In this document: positions 43,301 through 51,005 of the stretch, one piece after another
Layout: each line of letters starts with the position of its first letter
Position numbering within the stretch: position 1 is the stretch's first letter
Source: Limnephilus marmoratus
Lineage: Eukaryota; Arthropoda; Insecta; Trichoptera; Limnephilidae
Direction: 5' to 3'
Assembly (NCBI GenBank): GCA_917880885.1
Contig: OU862908.1
Location: 7,166,501-7,230,500 of the forward strand
DNA: 64,000 bases
The notes under the pieces: generated by a model
What the model was told of the DNA's origin: nothing
Databases searched by the model: none
The model's input: only the letters and a program-made list of their open reading frames with translations
Position numbers and translations under genes: made by a program

Positions 43301-44652
43301 TTAATATTTTTCTTAATTTTTTAAACAAACTCCATAAAAAACATAAGATTTACTGTAGAGATTGGATAAAATTTGAGTATAAATTTTTTGGATTTAAATA
43401 TTTCAATAATTAATAATAAATTTGAATTTAATATTTTTCGCAAAGATACATACACAGATATTGTAATCCATAACACCTCAAATCATCCAATTTCTCAAAA
43501 AATGTCAGCTTTCCATTCTATGATTCATAGATTAGTTAATGTACCTTTATCTCTTAATAATTTTTCAAAAGAACTCAATATTATTAAAAAAATTGCAATC
43601 AATAATGGTTATAATTCCAATGTAATTGAAAAAATTCTAAATAAAAAATACAAGAATAATTTCCTTAGATCATACATCTACTCTATACAAAAGGATAAAG
43701 AAGAGAAAAAATTTCTAATTCAATAAAAAAGAATGTACCTAATGAAATTATTCCTGTATTTTATGCAAACAATAGACTTAAAAATTACATAGTAAACAAT
43801 GAAATTACATAAATTACATAGTAAACAATTAGTAAACAATGAAGATAGAGATTCAAAAATGAAAAAATCTGGAATTTATAAATTGAAATGTAATGATTGT
43901 GATTTCTTTTATATAGGTAAAACTTCTAGAAACTTTGAAATAAGGATTAAAGAGCATATGAAAGCTTTAAATAATAATAGTTTCTCGGAGTTTGCCAACC
44001 ATTTAATAGAAACTAGTCATACCTTTAATTTTAACAGTGGAATAGAATTAATACATTGTAATGTCAATGGCTTTCAGTTGGATAAATTAGAAATTTTAGA
44101 GATCAGAAAGAGTGTTAATGCAAATTTAAATATCATTAATAATCAAAAATTGTTTTTAAATGACCCATTATTAAATCTATTCCCCTTTGAAATTTTAAAT
44201 TTTTTTTTTAATTGTTATTGCCCCTCGTCCCTTACACATTATTTTCTTTCAAAATTTTATTATTGTTTATGTCTATTATTTTTCTCTATTACCTATCTAT
44301 GTCTATTTTTTTAAATTAGTTCTGTCAAAACCCTGAGGAAGTCAGCTTTGCTGACGAAACATGTCGGTTTTTATAAATAATTAAGTGGTTAATACAACGT
44401 AATTTATTAATTTGAATTTAAAATGTTACCACAAAATAATTTTGCACTATTAGAAGAATTGATTATATTAATGAATCTGTATTTTTTCAGGGTGAATTCA
44501 AAGTGACAGATCACTTGGTGGATTATACCGGTTTGCCCGATGAAATGGTGTACGGGGAGTTTAAGGCTACAGTCCTCCTCGTGCAATACGGCGTCAACAT
44601 TTTGTGTTATGAATGGTTCGTGTCGTCCAAACCAAAATTAATCCTCGGTTAA
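18342..44652 (+). CDS. Gene B: secreted MD-2/GM2A-like family protein, 195 aa, four exons over 26 kb
   Basis: Exons are 18342-18449, 30954-31109, 34053-34214 and 44491-44652, all phase 0; the frame is open and the exon lengths 108/156/162/162 match the other family members. Exon 1 gives a signal peptide (LCILTILSIHFIIFLNVIKE). Exon 2 has GPADIILKNIEECE and LNRTTDAF and ends DVDDTVA. Exon 3 has VAKWGDGGYKPNYLVLND and GRPESCPILK. Exon 4 has LPDEMVYGEFKATVLL and ILCYEWFVSSKP. The four family cysteines are kept. The intron 2 donor is the weaker GTAACC. Introns are 12.5, 2.9 and 10.3 kb, almost wholly transposons: the 11.3-kb element in intron 1; a MITE, SINEs and a Helitron in intron 2; a LINE, the nuclease element and a Penelope element in intron 3. 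The coding exons show no decay, so it is probably still functional, but splicing across such introns is unproven. Confidence 0.85.
18575..19420 (+). repeat. Left inverted arm, with nuclease-protein N-terminal fragment
   Basis: The outer part holds a G-rich tract (about 18710-18735) and AT-rich non-coding sequence. At 19260-19420 the plus strand is homologous to the minus-strand frame at 28430-28683; it encodes the GDATITCYDA, SSSIKIHDEKVAVDP and LFQRMCIS segments, but with a frame-breaking deletion near 19300. It stops at an (AT)n tract. Confidence 0.7.
19421..19500. repeat. (AT)n microsatellite
   Basis: A long uninterrupted AT dinucleotide run followed by a short second run. The right arm ends at a similar (AT)n tract (28327-28364), so both arms break at the same kind of sequence. 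Confidence 0.95.
19501..20344. other. Element interior without recognisable gene
   Basis: AT-rich; the open frames are short and have no family features. It contains a short TATCT repeat near 20250. Confidence 0.5.
20400..20540 (+). repeat. SINE-A middle fragment
   Basis: GGGAGACCTTTTAACCTC, CTCTCTCGACTCATC and CTTGCACCGCAGTAG match the SINE-A middle at about 56360-56410. No A tail is present. A hairpin lies immediately downstream (20544-20577: CCGACAC and TAATC paired with GATTAGTGTCGG). Confidence 0.55.
20590..20815 (+). pseudogene. LINE reverse-transcriptase C-terminal fragment
   Basis: The plus strand gives FQWKMLRGTSVIDPFGTGPFSRVTRQTCAQHLSHENGSF in overlapping frames. It corresponds to the minus-strand LINE at 24829-25191 (RAQHMYTVDICHMRTGRFFDSF region). 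It is a short, 5'-truncated piece of the same family. Confidence 0.6.
20816..21536. other. AT-rich stretch downstream of the recombinase gene
   Basis: Probably the 3' untranslated and flanking region of the minus-strand recombinase gene. No other feature was recognised. A block at 21240-21420 of more balanced composition has no readable frame. Confidence 0.45.
21537..26728 (-). CDS. Zinc-finger tyrosine recombinase (Crypton-like), 806 aa, four exons
   Basis: Minus-strand exons are 26599-26728, 26095-26208, 25845-25910 and 21537-23647. All three introns are phase 1 with GT-AG borders and the joined frame is open, so the protein extends about 120 residues upstream of the single-exon frame. There are two zinc-finger-like motifs: C146-C149-H159-H164 and C233-C236-H248-C252. 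The C-terminal half has the tyrosine-recombinase pattern. An Arg lies in FNRRRAGEVARAPL (about 509-511), a Lys in PGKRGRTVP (560), R633 in TGLRHHVAT, H659 in LSHFLGHTPG and Tyr668 in HKGNY. The His normally three residues before the second Arg is Thr630. The likely role is DNA cutting and rejoining as in Cryptons; a domesticated protein is the alternative. Intron 3 holds a SINE and a LINE piece, intron 1 a foldback MITE. No frameshift was seen. Confidence 0.72.
24525..24778 (+). repeat. SINE-B copy with internal duplication
   Basis: It matches the SINE-B copy at 32993 but contains an immediate duplication of the segment GAAAATGGCTTTATCCGTGT (24538 and 24590). It ends in an A run directly against the LINE 3' end. 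It lies in intron 3 of the recombinase gene. Confidence 0.65.
24779..25440 (-). pseudogene. LINE (Jockey/CR1-like) 3' part: RT C-terminus and 3' tail
   Basis: Two overlapping minus-strand frames, related by a frameshift near 25050-25190, give LGVLYKARRYFNSTQLLALY, PTVEFGSHLWSGAP, VQKRAIRLIDKF, LGHRRQVGMLSLFYRYFNG and ARLWNDLPTSV. This order is standard for the thumb and C-terminal region of Jockey/CR1-type ORF2. The 3' end (24779-24860) forms the CTCCACACAG...CTGTGTGGAG hairpin also found at the end of SINE-A. It sits inside intron 3 of the recombinase gene. Confidence 0.8.
26359..26535. mobile_element. Foldback MITE in intron 1 of the recombinase gene
   Basis: Two arms of about 58 bases are inverted copies: TATCGGTTCGGACTGGCCAC on the left and GTGGCCAGTCCGAACCGATA on the right, separated by about 60 bases. 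There is no coding. Confidence 0.8.
26905..27160 (-). repeat. SINE-B copy, inverted
   Basis: The complement of the SINE-B copies at 712 and 32993: TGGAGCCAGTGAGACTATGG, GAAGGAGGTGGGGAAG and ATACTGAGAGTATCTTCCAC occur in reversed order. Confidence 0.65.
27161..28326. other. Element interior without recognisable gene
   Basis: AT-rich. The open frame at 27836-28147 on the minus strand (103 aa) resembles nothing I know and lacks any motif. A GAGCCACTAA-type motif recurs at about 28230 and 28303. Confidence 0.4.
28327..28366. repeat. (AT)n microsatellite at inner end of right arm
   Basis: Uninterrupted AT dinucleotide run directly next to the nuclease-protein fragment of the right arm. Confidence 0.95.
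28367..28683 (-). pseudogene. N-terminal fragment of the nuclease-type transposon protein
   Basis: The minus strand encodes VGDATITCYDAVRVGEKAMN, KLSRKDRAFPMYSVSSSIK and VAVDPTLLFQRMCISKRSDE, ending ELAPFPLALFS. It aligns along its length with residues about 24-115 of the frame at 40270-41451 (GDSKVTCHMAEKMGKFAM, IDPLMLFHRMCIAKKSE, ELSPVPLSLF). The nuclease domain that should follow is absent; the frame runs into the (AT)n tract. Confidence 0.85.
28684..29852 (-). repeat. Right inverted arm, non-coding part
   Basis: Inverted copy of the left arm. It includes the C-tract at 29696-29728 (G-tract in the left arm) and the terminal 100 bases, which are nearly identical to the left end. It keeps about 500 bp (around 28840-29340) that the left arm lacks. 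Confidence 0.75.
29987..30570 (+). mobile_element. TTAA-site MITE, copy 2, diverged and interrupted
   Basis: Starts after TTAA (29983-29986) with the same opening as the 713-bp family (TTTCGTCGAAAG, TCGTACAGGGCGGTTCCAA). Similarity fades after about 30350, and a foldback element lies inside (30397-30540). Confidence 0.65.
30397..30540. mobile_element. Foldback element with nearly perfect 65-bp arms
   Basis: The left arm contains AATCGAAAATCTGGAGACAG and the right arm CTGTCTCCAGATTTTCGATT; the arms are almost identical when inverted and separated by about 10 bases. Single-arm relatives lie at 38604-38675, joined to a tRNA-like sequence, and 58105-58170. Confidence 0.9.
31110..32065 (+). other. 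First part of intron 2 of gene B
   Basis: AT-rich intronic sequence. An open frame of 112 codons at 31343-31681 has no recognisable family and high AT content; I do not call it a gene. Confidence 0.5.
32070..32782 (+). mobile_element. TTAA-site MITE, copy 3 (713 bp)
   Basis: Flanked by TTAA at 32066-32069 and 32783-32786. Same length as copy 1 and only a few differences over its whole length by eye, so both insertions are recent. It lies in intron 2 of gene B. Confidence 0.85.
32803..32882 (+). repeat. tRNA-derived SINE head
   Basis: GTGGCTGAGTTGGAATCGCG followed by a B-box-like GTGTTCAATTCCCGC resembles a tRNA-derived promoter. The same module occurs inverted at 51660-51752. It is not a complete tRNA. 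Confidence 0.55.
32993..33230 (+). repeat. SINE-B copy with short A tail
   Basis: Contains GATACTCTCAGTAT, TTGGTGACCAGAACTGAATA and CACTGGCTCCAGACGG, ending ATGTAAAAAAAA. It is the cleanest of the four copies. Confidence 0.65.
33257..33890 (-). mobile_element. Helitron 3' end and probable interior
   Basis: Read on the minus strand it ends GGCGGTACGAAGTTCGCCG...TCAGCTAG followed by T, the same 3' end as the Helitron at 4631-5099. The interior resembles the dispersed repeat at 15840-16310. The 5' limit is approximate. Confidence 0.6.
34215..34960 (+). other. First part of intron 3 of gene B
   Basis: Very AT-rich. It includes ATATAATAACA-type repeats near 34480 that may be the tail region of the minus-strand LINE which follows. 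No gene. Confidence 0.5.
34961..37390 (-). pseudogene. LINE (Jockey/CR1-like) copy, decayed and internally deleted
   Basis: Minus strand, read from 37390 down. The end of the endonuclease domain (CIDHIFSKTNK, TDHYTIIL) sits at the start of a 308-codon frame at 36135-37061, which continues through a linker (KPWISQNIINSIRKRDELH) to NYFCNIGSNLA. A gap follows where most fingers/palm sequence is missing. Then comes the RT core GVPQGSVLGPILF-type region and SFADDTVIIF (about 35930). The C-terminal part (GIVIDEKLQWNSHI, YSRLEYGVIGWG) is at 35369-35773. Several frameshifts and the palm deletion make it inactive. It lies in intron 3 of gene B. Confidence 0.85.
37391..38600. other. AT-rich part of intron 3 of gene B
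   Basis: No gene. It has an (AAT)n run near 37790 and many AAATT- and AAATAA-type simple sequences at 38390-38600. A short inverted match to 15890 lies near 37690. Confidence 0.5.
38604..38745 (-). repeat. Foldback arm joined to a tRNA-like sequence
   Basis: One arm of the 30397 foldback family (GACAATATTGGCGAAACTCA...) is followed on the minus strand by a tRNA-like module. This has GGTAGAGCAC (D arm end), a TTGC/GCAA anticodon stem with loop CATATAA, and a B box GGTTCGAGTCCCA. The 5' part of a tRNA is missing and the loop has A at the position of the invariant U, so it is not a working tRNA. Confidence 0.6.
39053..42914 (-). mobile_element. 3,862-bp transposon with about 440-bp terminal inverted repeats encoding a FEN1/XPG-like nuclease
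   Basis: The ends TAGGCCAGTGCAATTAGCG (left) and its inverted match at the right are flanked by a 3-bp direct repeat TAA (39050-39052, 42915-42917). The inverted repeats extend to about 39493 and from about 42474, with only scattered differences. The single coding region inside runs on the minus strand (39885-42036). No DDE-type catalytic triad was found. Nuclease plus Cys-rich protein brings to mind the Academ superfamily, which has been reported to carry XPG-type nucleases; that assignment is tentative. It lies in intron 3 of gene B. Confidence 0.8.
39885..42036 (-). pseudogene. Transposon protein: N-terminal region, FEN1/XPG-like nuclease, C-terminal Cys-rich motif; broken frame
   Basis: Read from 42036 down, three parts are separated by frameshifts or stops. 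The first (41372-42036, two frames) has MTIEQTLMRSMKTSGGLTQG and SGTSEQHVEMRPTR. The second is a 393-codon frame (40270-41451) with nuclease-type acidic residues. D150 is in HVVDGG, D190 in VVFDGY, E262/D264 in AEEDADVLI, D289/D291 in VGQDIDLL and D343 in SGCDTTGA. The spacings 190-262 (72), 289-291 (2) and 291-343 (52) equal those of human FEN1 D86-E158, D179-D181 and D181-D233. The third (39885-40226) has LPPTKDAVQQHALRTYLQVQ, then CQCKKGCAGKCTCRKSGLKC, a CXC-like Cys cluster. The stop and frameshift between 40270 and 40226 show recent decay. Confidence 0.8.
42985..44380 (+). pseudogene. Penelope-like element: reverse transcriptase and GIY-YIG endonuclease
   Basis: On the plus strand the RT part begins near 43014 (KELLFSSILSNDL...), with DGLAMGASTSPLVADIF (about 43132) and the catalytic RHVDDVFCVW (about 43250). 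A shift of frame near 43375 leads into FFGFKYFNN / INFLDLNISI and on to 43726. The endonuclease part (43799-44314) has SGIYKLKCNDC, FFYIGKTSRNFEIRIKEHM and EFANHLIETSH, a GIY-YIG domain with its Cys-containing insertion. RT followed by GIY-YIG is diagnostic of Penelope-like elements. The 5' half of the RT is missing and the frames are broken, so it is inactive. It lies in intron 3 of gene B, just before exon 4. Confidence 0.85.
44328..44372 (+). ncRNA. Hammerhead-ribozyme-like motif at the end of the Penelope element
   Basis: CTGAGGA, then a perfect GTCAGC-TTT-GCTGAC hairpin, then GAAAC and ATGTCGG. CTGANGA...GAAA is the conserved hammerhead core, and minimal hammerheads are known in Penelope-like terminal regions. 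One extra A precedes the hairpin. Activity is untested. Confidence 0.5.
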
Positions 44653-44776
44653 TACGTTTGTGCCCGTAACATTTTCTTGTTAATATAAACATATTTTAAA
44701 AATTGAACGCTTTTTTGTTTTATTTTTAATCATTTTTTTGCGTGAATTCAACGAATTCATCTACTGAAATACTTAA

Positions 44777-45420
44777 AGGTATAATGACCAGAGAAAACCG
44801 GAAATATGTCCTTTTTAAATCAAATTTTAGACGTATAATTGACTCTTTTCCACAAAAAATTATAAATTGATTTCGAAAGATTGTTCTTTTATCTAGTAAA
44901 CACACATTTAAATTTTGAGAAAAAAATGTTTATTTTTACTATAATAATGTTATACCATAGGTCGTTGGCAAATTTGTTAAATTTTCAAAAGAAAAATCTT
45001 ATTTTACAAGACGTACTTCATACCATATAATCAAACATTATTGTAAATCAATAAGTTATCTAAAAAAACGCATATTTCAAAATTTTAATTTTAATTCATA
45101 TAAAATCATTAAAACAAATATCCGAAATCTTATTTATGACGAAAATTTCTCTATTTTGTCTATCTATTTACGGTCTTACAAATTAATATATTTAAGATTT
45201 TTTTATATTCTTATTTTGCTTAGACATTATAAAAAATGATAAATACGATTTAGGTATAAATTAAAGCAAATTTGGAATGAAATAAAATCGATATTGAGTT
45301 ATAATTTTTAAAAGCTGGTACGGAGAATAATTAATCTTTCTCATTGGAATCGCCCTGTACGATCGTAAGAACATCTTTCGACGAAATGTGGATTTTCGGC
45401 CGCTAGCTGTTTGAAGGTCC
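44777..45420 (-). mobile_element. TTAA-site MITE, copy 4, inverted
   Basis: Flanked by TTAA at 44773-44776 and 45421-45424. On the minus strand it begins like the other copies (TTTCGTCGAAAGATGTTCTTACG, CCGTACCAGCTTTT) and ends CTCTGGTCATTATACC. It is shorter and more diverged than copies 1 and 3. It lies about 120 bases downstream of gene B. Confidence 0.75.
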
Positions 45421-46589
45421 TTAAGGTAAGAACATAATATTATAATAAAACCAATATTAAACTTATTTCCAATTTAATTTATTTGACCGTAGCCGGTTTC
45501 AGCTTGTTAAAGCCGTCTTAAGACTGGGAAAAATTATTCTTGGCGTACGGTTTACTTACATAACATAAGGGGGGCGGAGAGGGGGGTGGTCTTTGAGGAT
45601 TTTAATCAATAAAATTATAAAAATTACATTTGTCACTAAGTTGTCTTTGAAAGACGTGTTTCTAATTATTTTGGTTATTCCCAGTAGCTTAATTACATCG
45701 GGTTTGTACCTACTTCGATATTTTTCCGAGAATTGAACCTTACAAGTAATATGAATTATTAATGACCTAATTTTTTTGTTGTCAAATAGTTATTATATTT
45801 ATTATGATACGGAATTTTTTATTGATTATTTAAGGGTGTTTTACATTGAAGTGTATTTTATATCAGTTTCAAATCGCAACGGTGCTGAAGAAGTTTTCAC
45901 TTCAGCAAAATATTTGGTGATTTGTTAATTTATTACGTAGTGTAATCAATTTGGTTATAATTACTTGGCATATATAAAATGTCCTGAGAAGCAGGAATTG
46001 AGCTTTCATAAAAATAGAAAGAATTTTTTTCTACACGCGTTGTAAATTGTTATAGCTGTTGTTTAAAAAATATATTTTGAATTTTTCGCCCAATCATGTT
46101 ACAGTAAAGTTAATAAAATTAAAATCTTTAATTTCTATATTATTAACCTTTGAAAATGATAGTATATTCAAATTTTACAATAATAGAACAGTATTTATAC
46201 CGAAGCGTCTGCGTGGTTGAATTTCAGAACCCAGCTACGAGTGCATGTCGGACGCCACGCCATACGCCCCGCGCCACAAATAATATCTGTGAAAATTATT
46301 ATTTCACACAAAGCTACTGTTATAATTCGGTTTCGAATTCAAGAATTCGACAGAAGATATCGCTACTTCCGTCAGCAGGTCGGACGGGGGCGTCTCCCCC
46401 CGAGGTATAACTGCTACGAATTTGTGAATATTTATTTATTTCAACGCCATAAAATGGCTATTTCAATCCGGTGATACATGATACACAGTGGTACACAGGA
46501 GGGTTATTACAATGATAATAATGTACATTAAACAAAGTACATAATATGTATGATAACAACTAGTATTTAGTTATAGGATACAAAAATGT

Positions 46590-47035
46590 TTTACAACAAA
46601 AAATATGTGGTATCTCTCCGGAAATGAAAAGATTGACGGTAATCAAGTGGCTATATATTACAGATACAGAAGATACAGCAGGGCATCTTCAATGTTTACG
46701 GAGCTAGGACTACACGGATTCGCCGGTCTGATGAGACACCGGGTCACTGGAGCCAGGATGCGGCTAATGGCTTCCGATAACACAGTGGTGATCGCAGCCT
46801 ACCAGCACCAAGGGCCACTCCTGAGCGAGCGCTGGGCCCGAGCTCACTCCAGACCACGTCCTACATTATAATTGATTATTTATTTTATTTCTATTATCGC
46901 TTATGTTTTTTTATTAATTTTTTTTCTTTTCTTTTCTATTTTCTTTATCTGTTGTGTAAATGTGTACAACCTTATGGGACGTGTGGGATTGTACTATCCT
47001 CCCCACATCCTGGAATAAACAGTATTATTATTATA
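46590..47035 (+). pseudogene. LINE ORF2 C-terminal fragment and 3' end
   Basis: RASSMFTELGLHGFAGLMRHRVTGA near 46680 resembles the C-terminal tail of Jockey/CR1-type ORF2 proteins. An AATAAACAG and a (TTA)n tail follow near 47015-47035. Confidence 0.5.
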
Positions 47036-47674
47036 TTACAAATGACGTCATTACTTTGTCTTGGTTACTTTGTCCCGATGACTAGCTACAGCGGATCCGA
47101 AGAACGGGTTGTTTTTGGAATCAGTTCGTATTGGATCTATAGAATGGTCAAAGCCGCCCGCGGGGCCTAGCAGTAAAAACCTGCGGATGTTAGCTAAAAG
47201 AATAGACCCTTGAAAAATCAAGATCAACGCGAAGAAATTTATGCAAAAGGATACACGCTTCACATATGGAATTTATTACTAAAATAATTTGCCAATAAAA
47301 ATATTTTATTTTAGGTCAGAACTTTAATTAGGCACTAACAATAAATTAACACAAAAGAAATCTGTCAAAAAAATATTTTAAGTTAATTTTGAATTAGACA
47401 AACAATTTTGAAAATGACTCTTAAATTCAAAGCAAATATGAGTTCTAGATTTCTTTGAAATAGAATTACAGATACAACTAAAATTAATATTTTTGTGGTT
47501 GAAAGATTTTTTGGCTCTAACGATAATAATAAATAATAATAACATTATATTTATACAGCGCAGTTTTGTGACATTTCACTTCAAGTGCGCTTAACAATAA
47601 TAAATTTAAAAATGAAAACGATCCCTCAGTTTGCGCGTTGAGATGTAAAACACAATTTTAATCACGGCATTAAC

Positions 47675-47680
47675 TTTATT
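47675..47680 (-). promoter_or_regulatory. Poly(A) signal of gene D
   Basis: AATAAA on the minus strand within TTTCAAAATAAAGTTAATGC, the same context as after gene A and copy C. An inserted T/A-rich block lies between the stop codon and this site. Confidence 0.65.
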
Positions 47681-48088
47681 TTGAAAGTAAGCTTCACAGA
47701 AGCTATTAAAAATATTTGACTAAAATCTGTTACCTAATTTTTTTTTTTTTTAAATACGTTTATTCAGTTTTTTATAGTACAATATTTTTTCTCACTTAAA
47801 CCTTACAAAACTGATCAATCAGTTTGATTGTAAGAAATCTCTCATTTTTCAAACTTATTTGCTTACAATAATATCATTAAATGTTTGACATTTTGGTGCG
47901 TAATAAATAGTAATTACTTAATATTAAAATACTTAACTAAATATTATAATTCTCATGAACATAATGCACTGCTGTAATGCATAAGAATATAACTGCTTTT
48001 TAGCGTATATACCTACTGCTAATTTGTGGCTAATATGATGGGTACTTCTGACAGGCTACAAAACATTTTCTTAAAAGTTTTTAGCAAC

Positions 48089-49304
48089 TCATCCGAAAAA
48101 TTTCCTCGGTTTGGATGAGAGAAACCACTGGAAGCACATAATTTTTTCGTTATTTTTTGAGAATAACATTGTTGATCTGAACTCTCCGTACACCATATTC
48201 TTGGGCCATTCGTCATAATTTACAAGAAAGTTTTTCGCTTCAAGCCTTCCCTGGAAAGATTCAACAGTTTAGATATTTTGGAAGGACACTGTATGTCATG
48301 GTTTAGATTTGTGATGTCACCTTATTTTTTCTGATATCAGTTGTTACAGAAAACTTACAAAAGTGACGATGTTTTGGAAGGCAACCGATTTATGATATCA
48401 GATTACTATATCTGACATCAGTTATTTTAGGAAACCTATTATTTTTTGAAGCCGTAATATTTTTCACTGGAATTCCTTATTCTAATTACTGGACAGGGAT
48501 ACTGCTTTCAAAATGTACGATATTTCTCCACCCTTAATGAATTTTATTGGTTTCAATTTGAAAACAATTCCTTCTTGATGACCAGAATAAAGGATCGGAA
48601 ATCTAATAACAGACCAGAGAATACAATCATCTGATCTGTTCGAGATGTATACTGGTGGAGGCGTAAATTGGAGAGAGCACGATGTGCCGCTGCCGTATTT
48701 GTATAGTACATACCTTTGCGACTGGACAATTCGGTGGACGACCCATTCTCTCCAAGAGCTCTTTCGCCCCTTTGGCTACCCACTTGAAGAAAAATTTGCA
48801 CGCGTATGTGTTATTCTCAATATAGTAATTCGGCTTATAGCCCCCGTCCCCCCACTTGGCGATGTTCAGATTTATCTAAATTAAAAAATATGTATTAATC
48901 TTTAGAAGGTATTTTCTTTTTTGTAGATATTATATGTTAGGGGTATATGTTAGTTCACTTACTTCTACGGTATCATCAAAGTCTACGTCTATTAAAGCGT
49001 AACCGCTATATGACTCTAAAGTTCGGTTTACTTTCATTCGTTGAATTGAAATCATATTTGGACCATTTTCATCTTCTGCACACAATCCGAATCCCTTCAA
49101 CGTTAATTCAGCAGGACCCTGAAATCATATATTGATATGTATTTTTGATACGTATTCATTTTGTTAAAATTTTCAGAAAAATTCGATTAACGACATCTCA
49201 CTTACAATCATTGGAATATCAGCCGATAAGAGTGCTACCAAAAAACTCGATGTAAAGAGAATTGACCCAGATAATCTCCGTAGAAGCAACATTACGCACA
49301 TCAT
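48089..49304 (-). CDS. Gene D: secreted MD-2/GM2A-like family protein, 192 aa, four compact exons
   Basis: Minus-strand exons are 49206-49304, 48963-49118, 48714-48875 and 48089-48250 (99/156/162/162 nt). All are phase 0 with GT-AG borders; introns are 87, 87 and 463 bp. Exon 1 is a signal peptide (MMCVMLLLRRLSGSILFTSS...). Exon 2 has GPAELTLKGFGLCAED and VNRTLESYSG and ends DVDFDDTVE. Exon 3 has IAKWGDGGYKPNYYIENNT, ACKFFFKW and GRPPNCPVAK. Exon 4 has YDEWPKNMVYGEFRST and IMCFQWFLSSKPRKFFG. It is the closest relative of gene A: exon 4 differs at about 11 of 53 residues, and the promoter and 3' flank are homologous. It is intact, has the shortest introns here and is inverted relative to A and B. 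The short introns probably show the ancestral architecture. Confidence 0.92.
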
Positions 49305-49610
49305 GCTAGATGTTTAGGGTCCAAGTGATATCTTTTCCATAAAACTAACGATTTATATAAATAACGTGTAGCTAATTTATGAAATTAAACTGAACAAAAT
49401 GTCCATCACCAAACACGTGTAATTAAGTCATAACAATATGAACACGTGTTTATTTGCACGAATACGCAAATCGTCAACAAACACTCGCAATCATTATTAG
49501 GTTCCATCTTCACGTTGAAGTTCTTTGATCAGCAATCAATTTCTTCCTATCCTGTCCGATAAGCTTCAGAAGCTCCATTGATTTCTTAAGCCACCCTTTG
49601 ATTCACTCCC
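49305..49610 (-). promoter_or_regulatory. Upstream region of gene D, with TATA-like box
   Basis: Homologous to the region upstream of gene A. On the minus strand TTATATAAAT lies about 50 bases before the start codon, and GGACCCTAAACATCTAGC sits directly before it. The position suits a core promoter with a short leader. Confidence 0.6.
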
Positions 49611-49689
49611 TTTCCAATTTTTCATAAGTTTTTCTCCGGTAGAAATTTCTCCAAAGGAAAATTATAAGAAATTAAAATTTGTCACCCCA

Positions 49690-49970
49690 TTTTCAGCGTA
49701 TGTGGGCAGTTATGTTAGGCCTGATGAAAGTGTCCGTCCACCGACTGCGTGGCTTGCCGGATGTAAAAGGGAGACCCTTTGACCTCTCCAGCTGGACTCT
49801 CTATAACTCTATACTCATCGCCTTGCACCGTAGTGGAATGGAGGAATTCCTACGTACGTCACTTCTGGACGCTCTGACCGATAGATTCCTATCCACCCCT
49901 CGAAGATTTTCCTGCTCAGAACATTATGTTCGGCCTTCCCCTAGAAGTATTCTCTACACTACACCTCCAA
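49690..49970 (+). repeat. SINE-A fragment
   Basis: GAGACCCTTTGACCTCTCCAG, TCGCCTTGCACCGTAGTGGAA and TATCCACCCCTCGAAG match SINE-A at about 56360-56470. No A tail. Confidence 0.6.
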
Positions 49971-49999
49971 AGATTCTTTATTTTTCTTTATAAAGTAGT

Positions 50000-50740
50000 T
50001 TATTTTTACATAATTTTACACGATCAACAGATTTTGCAGTATACAATCTTATATACCTACTTTCCTAGTGTAAGCTGGTGTATGTGTTTAGACAAAGAGC
50101 GGTCCTTAATGAAAAAAAAGAAGTGTAAATACAGCCAGAACAAGTATTCAGGAAACACAAATAACGGTATTCAAAAAAATGATAATAAATAATTAATGAA
50201 ATTAGTTTTTAAGGATAAGCATTATTTGTATGCAAGATCATAGGCACTTAGTTCAATTTCATCGGTAAATGGGTTATAATTAATAAAAGTAATATGGTTC
50301 CCAAAGATGTCGGATAGCATATGATGAAAATAATTTCTCTTAGAACCTCCTATGTGGAGAATGTAAAAAAAACAAGGTGAAAATTTTGAATTAATCAGTG
50401 ATAGGTAGTGGACAATTATGAAGCGAACAATGAAGAAGAAATTCAGAAATTTGTTATATTTATTATTTAGGAAGTGTTTCTCATTTACTAGAATTTTAGG
50501 AAAATGGTAAGTTTCTGCAAATATAATATTGATCGAAGGGCGCTATATCATAATATACTAAAATTGTAACAAAACCATTTTTACGACTTTATGTCCGGGT
50601 TAAATCTTCCCCACAGGAAAAACTAAACCCTTCCACAAATGTTAAGTCAATCCACGCTATGCAAGTGTACTATATAAGAATAATAAATACAAAACAATAC
50701 AAGAACAACATGTCAACCTACCTGTACTGTATGTTATATG
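50000..50740. other. AT-rich stretch without recognisable gene
   Basis: Nothing was recognised apart from a short GGGCGCTATATCATAATA similarity to about 4181-4195. Confidence 0.45.
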
Positions 50741-50744
50741 TAGG

Positions 50745-51005
50745 TATACTCACACACCGCGCTCGCTCGGGAAGGTTCGGGTTTCCGGAGTTTCACGAGT
50801 GAGCACAGTACAATGGAAAAGGTGGCCTGGTCGCCAGCACTCAGATCGAATCAGAGAGCCTCAGTAAACAGTCGCTACCAAATAACATAATACAATATTA
50901 CTCCCGATCGTTGTAATTCGTAATAAACTAACTAAAAGAACTTACGATGTAATCATTGCCATTGTGGACTAGTGAGCCACAGATTAAAGAAGACAGAGAC
51001 CAAAT
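50745..51005 (+). repeat. LTR-like dispersed repeat, second copy
   Basis: Relative of 17400-17640, sharing ACTAAAAGAACTTAC and the terminal GATTAAAGAA block. Boundaries are uncertain. Confidence 0.4.

Larger units (their letters stand above)
45840..48088 (-). other. 3' flank of gene D, with insertions
   Basis: Read on the minus strand, parts of this stretch align with the 3' flanks of A and C: the poly(A) context (47610-47700), CCTTTGAAAATG-type sequence at about 46145, and AATTCCTGCTTCTCAGGACATTTTATA at about 45975-46000. It holds a LINE fragment (46590-47000). No gene was found. Confidence 0.6.
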
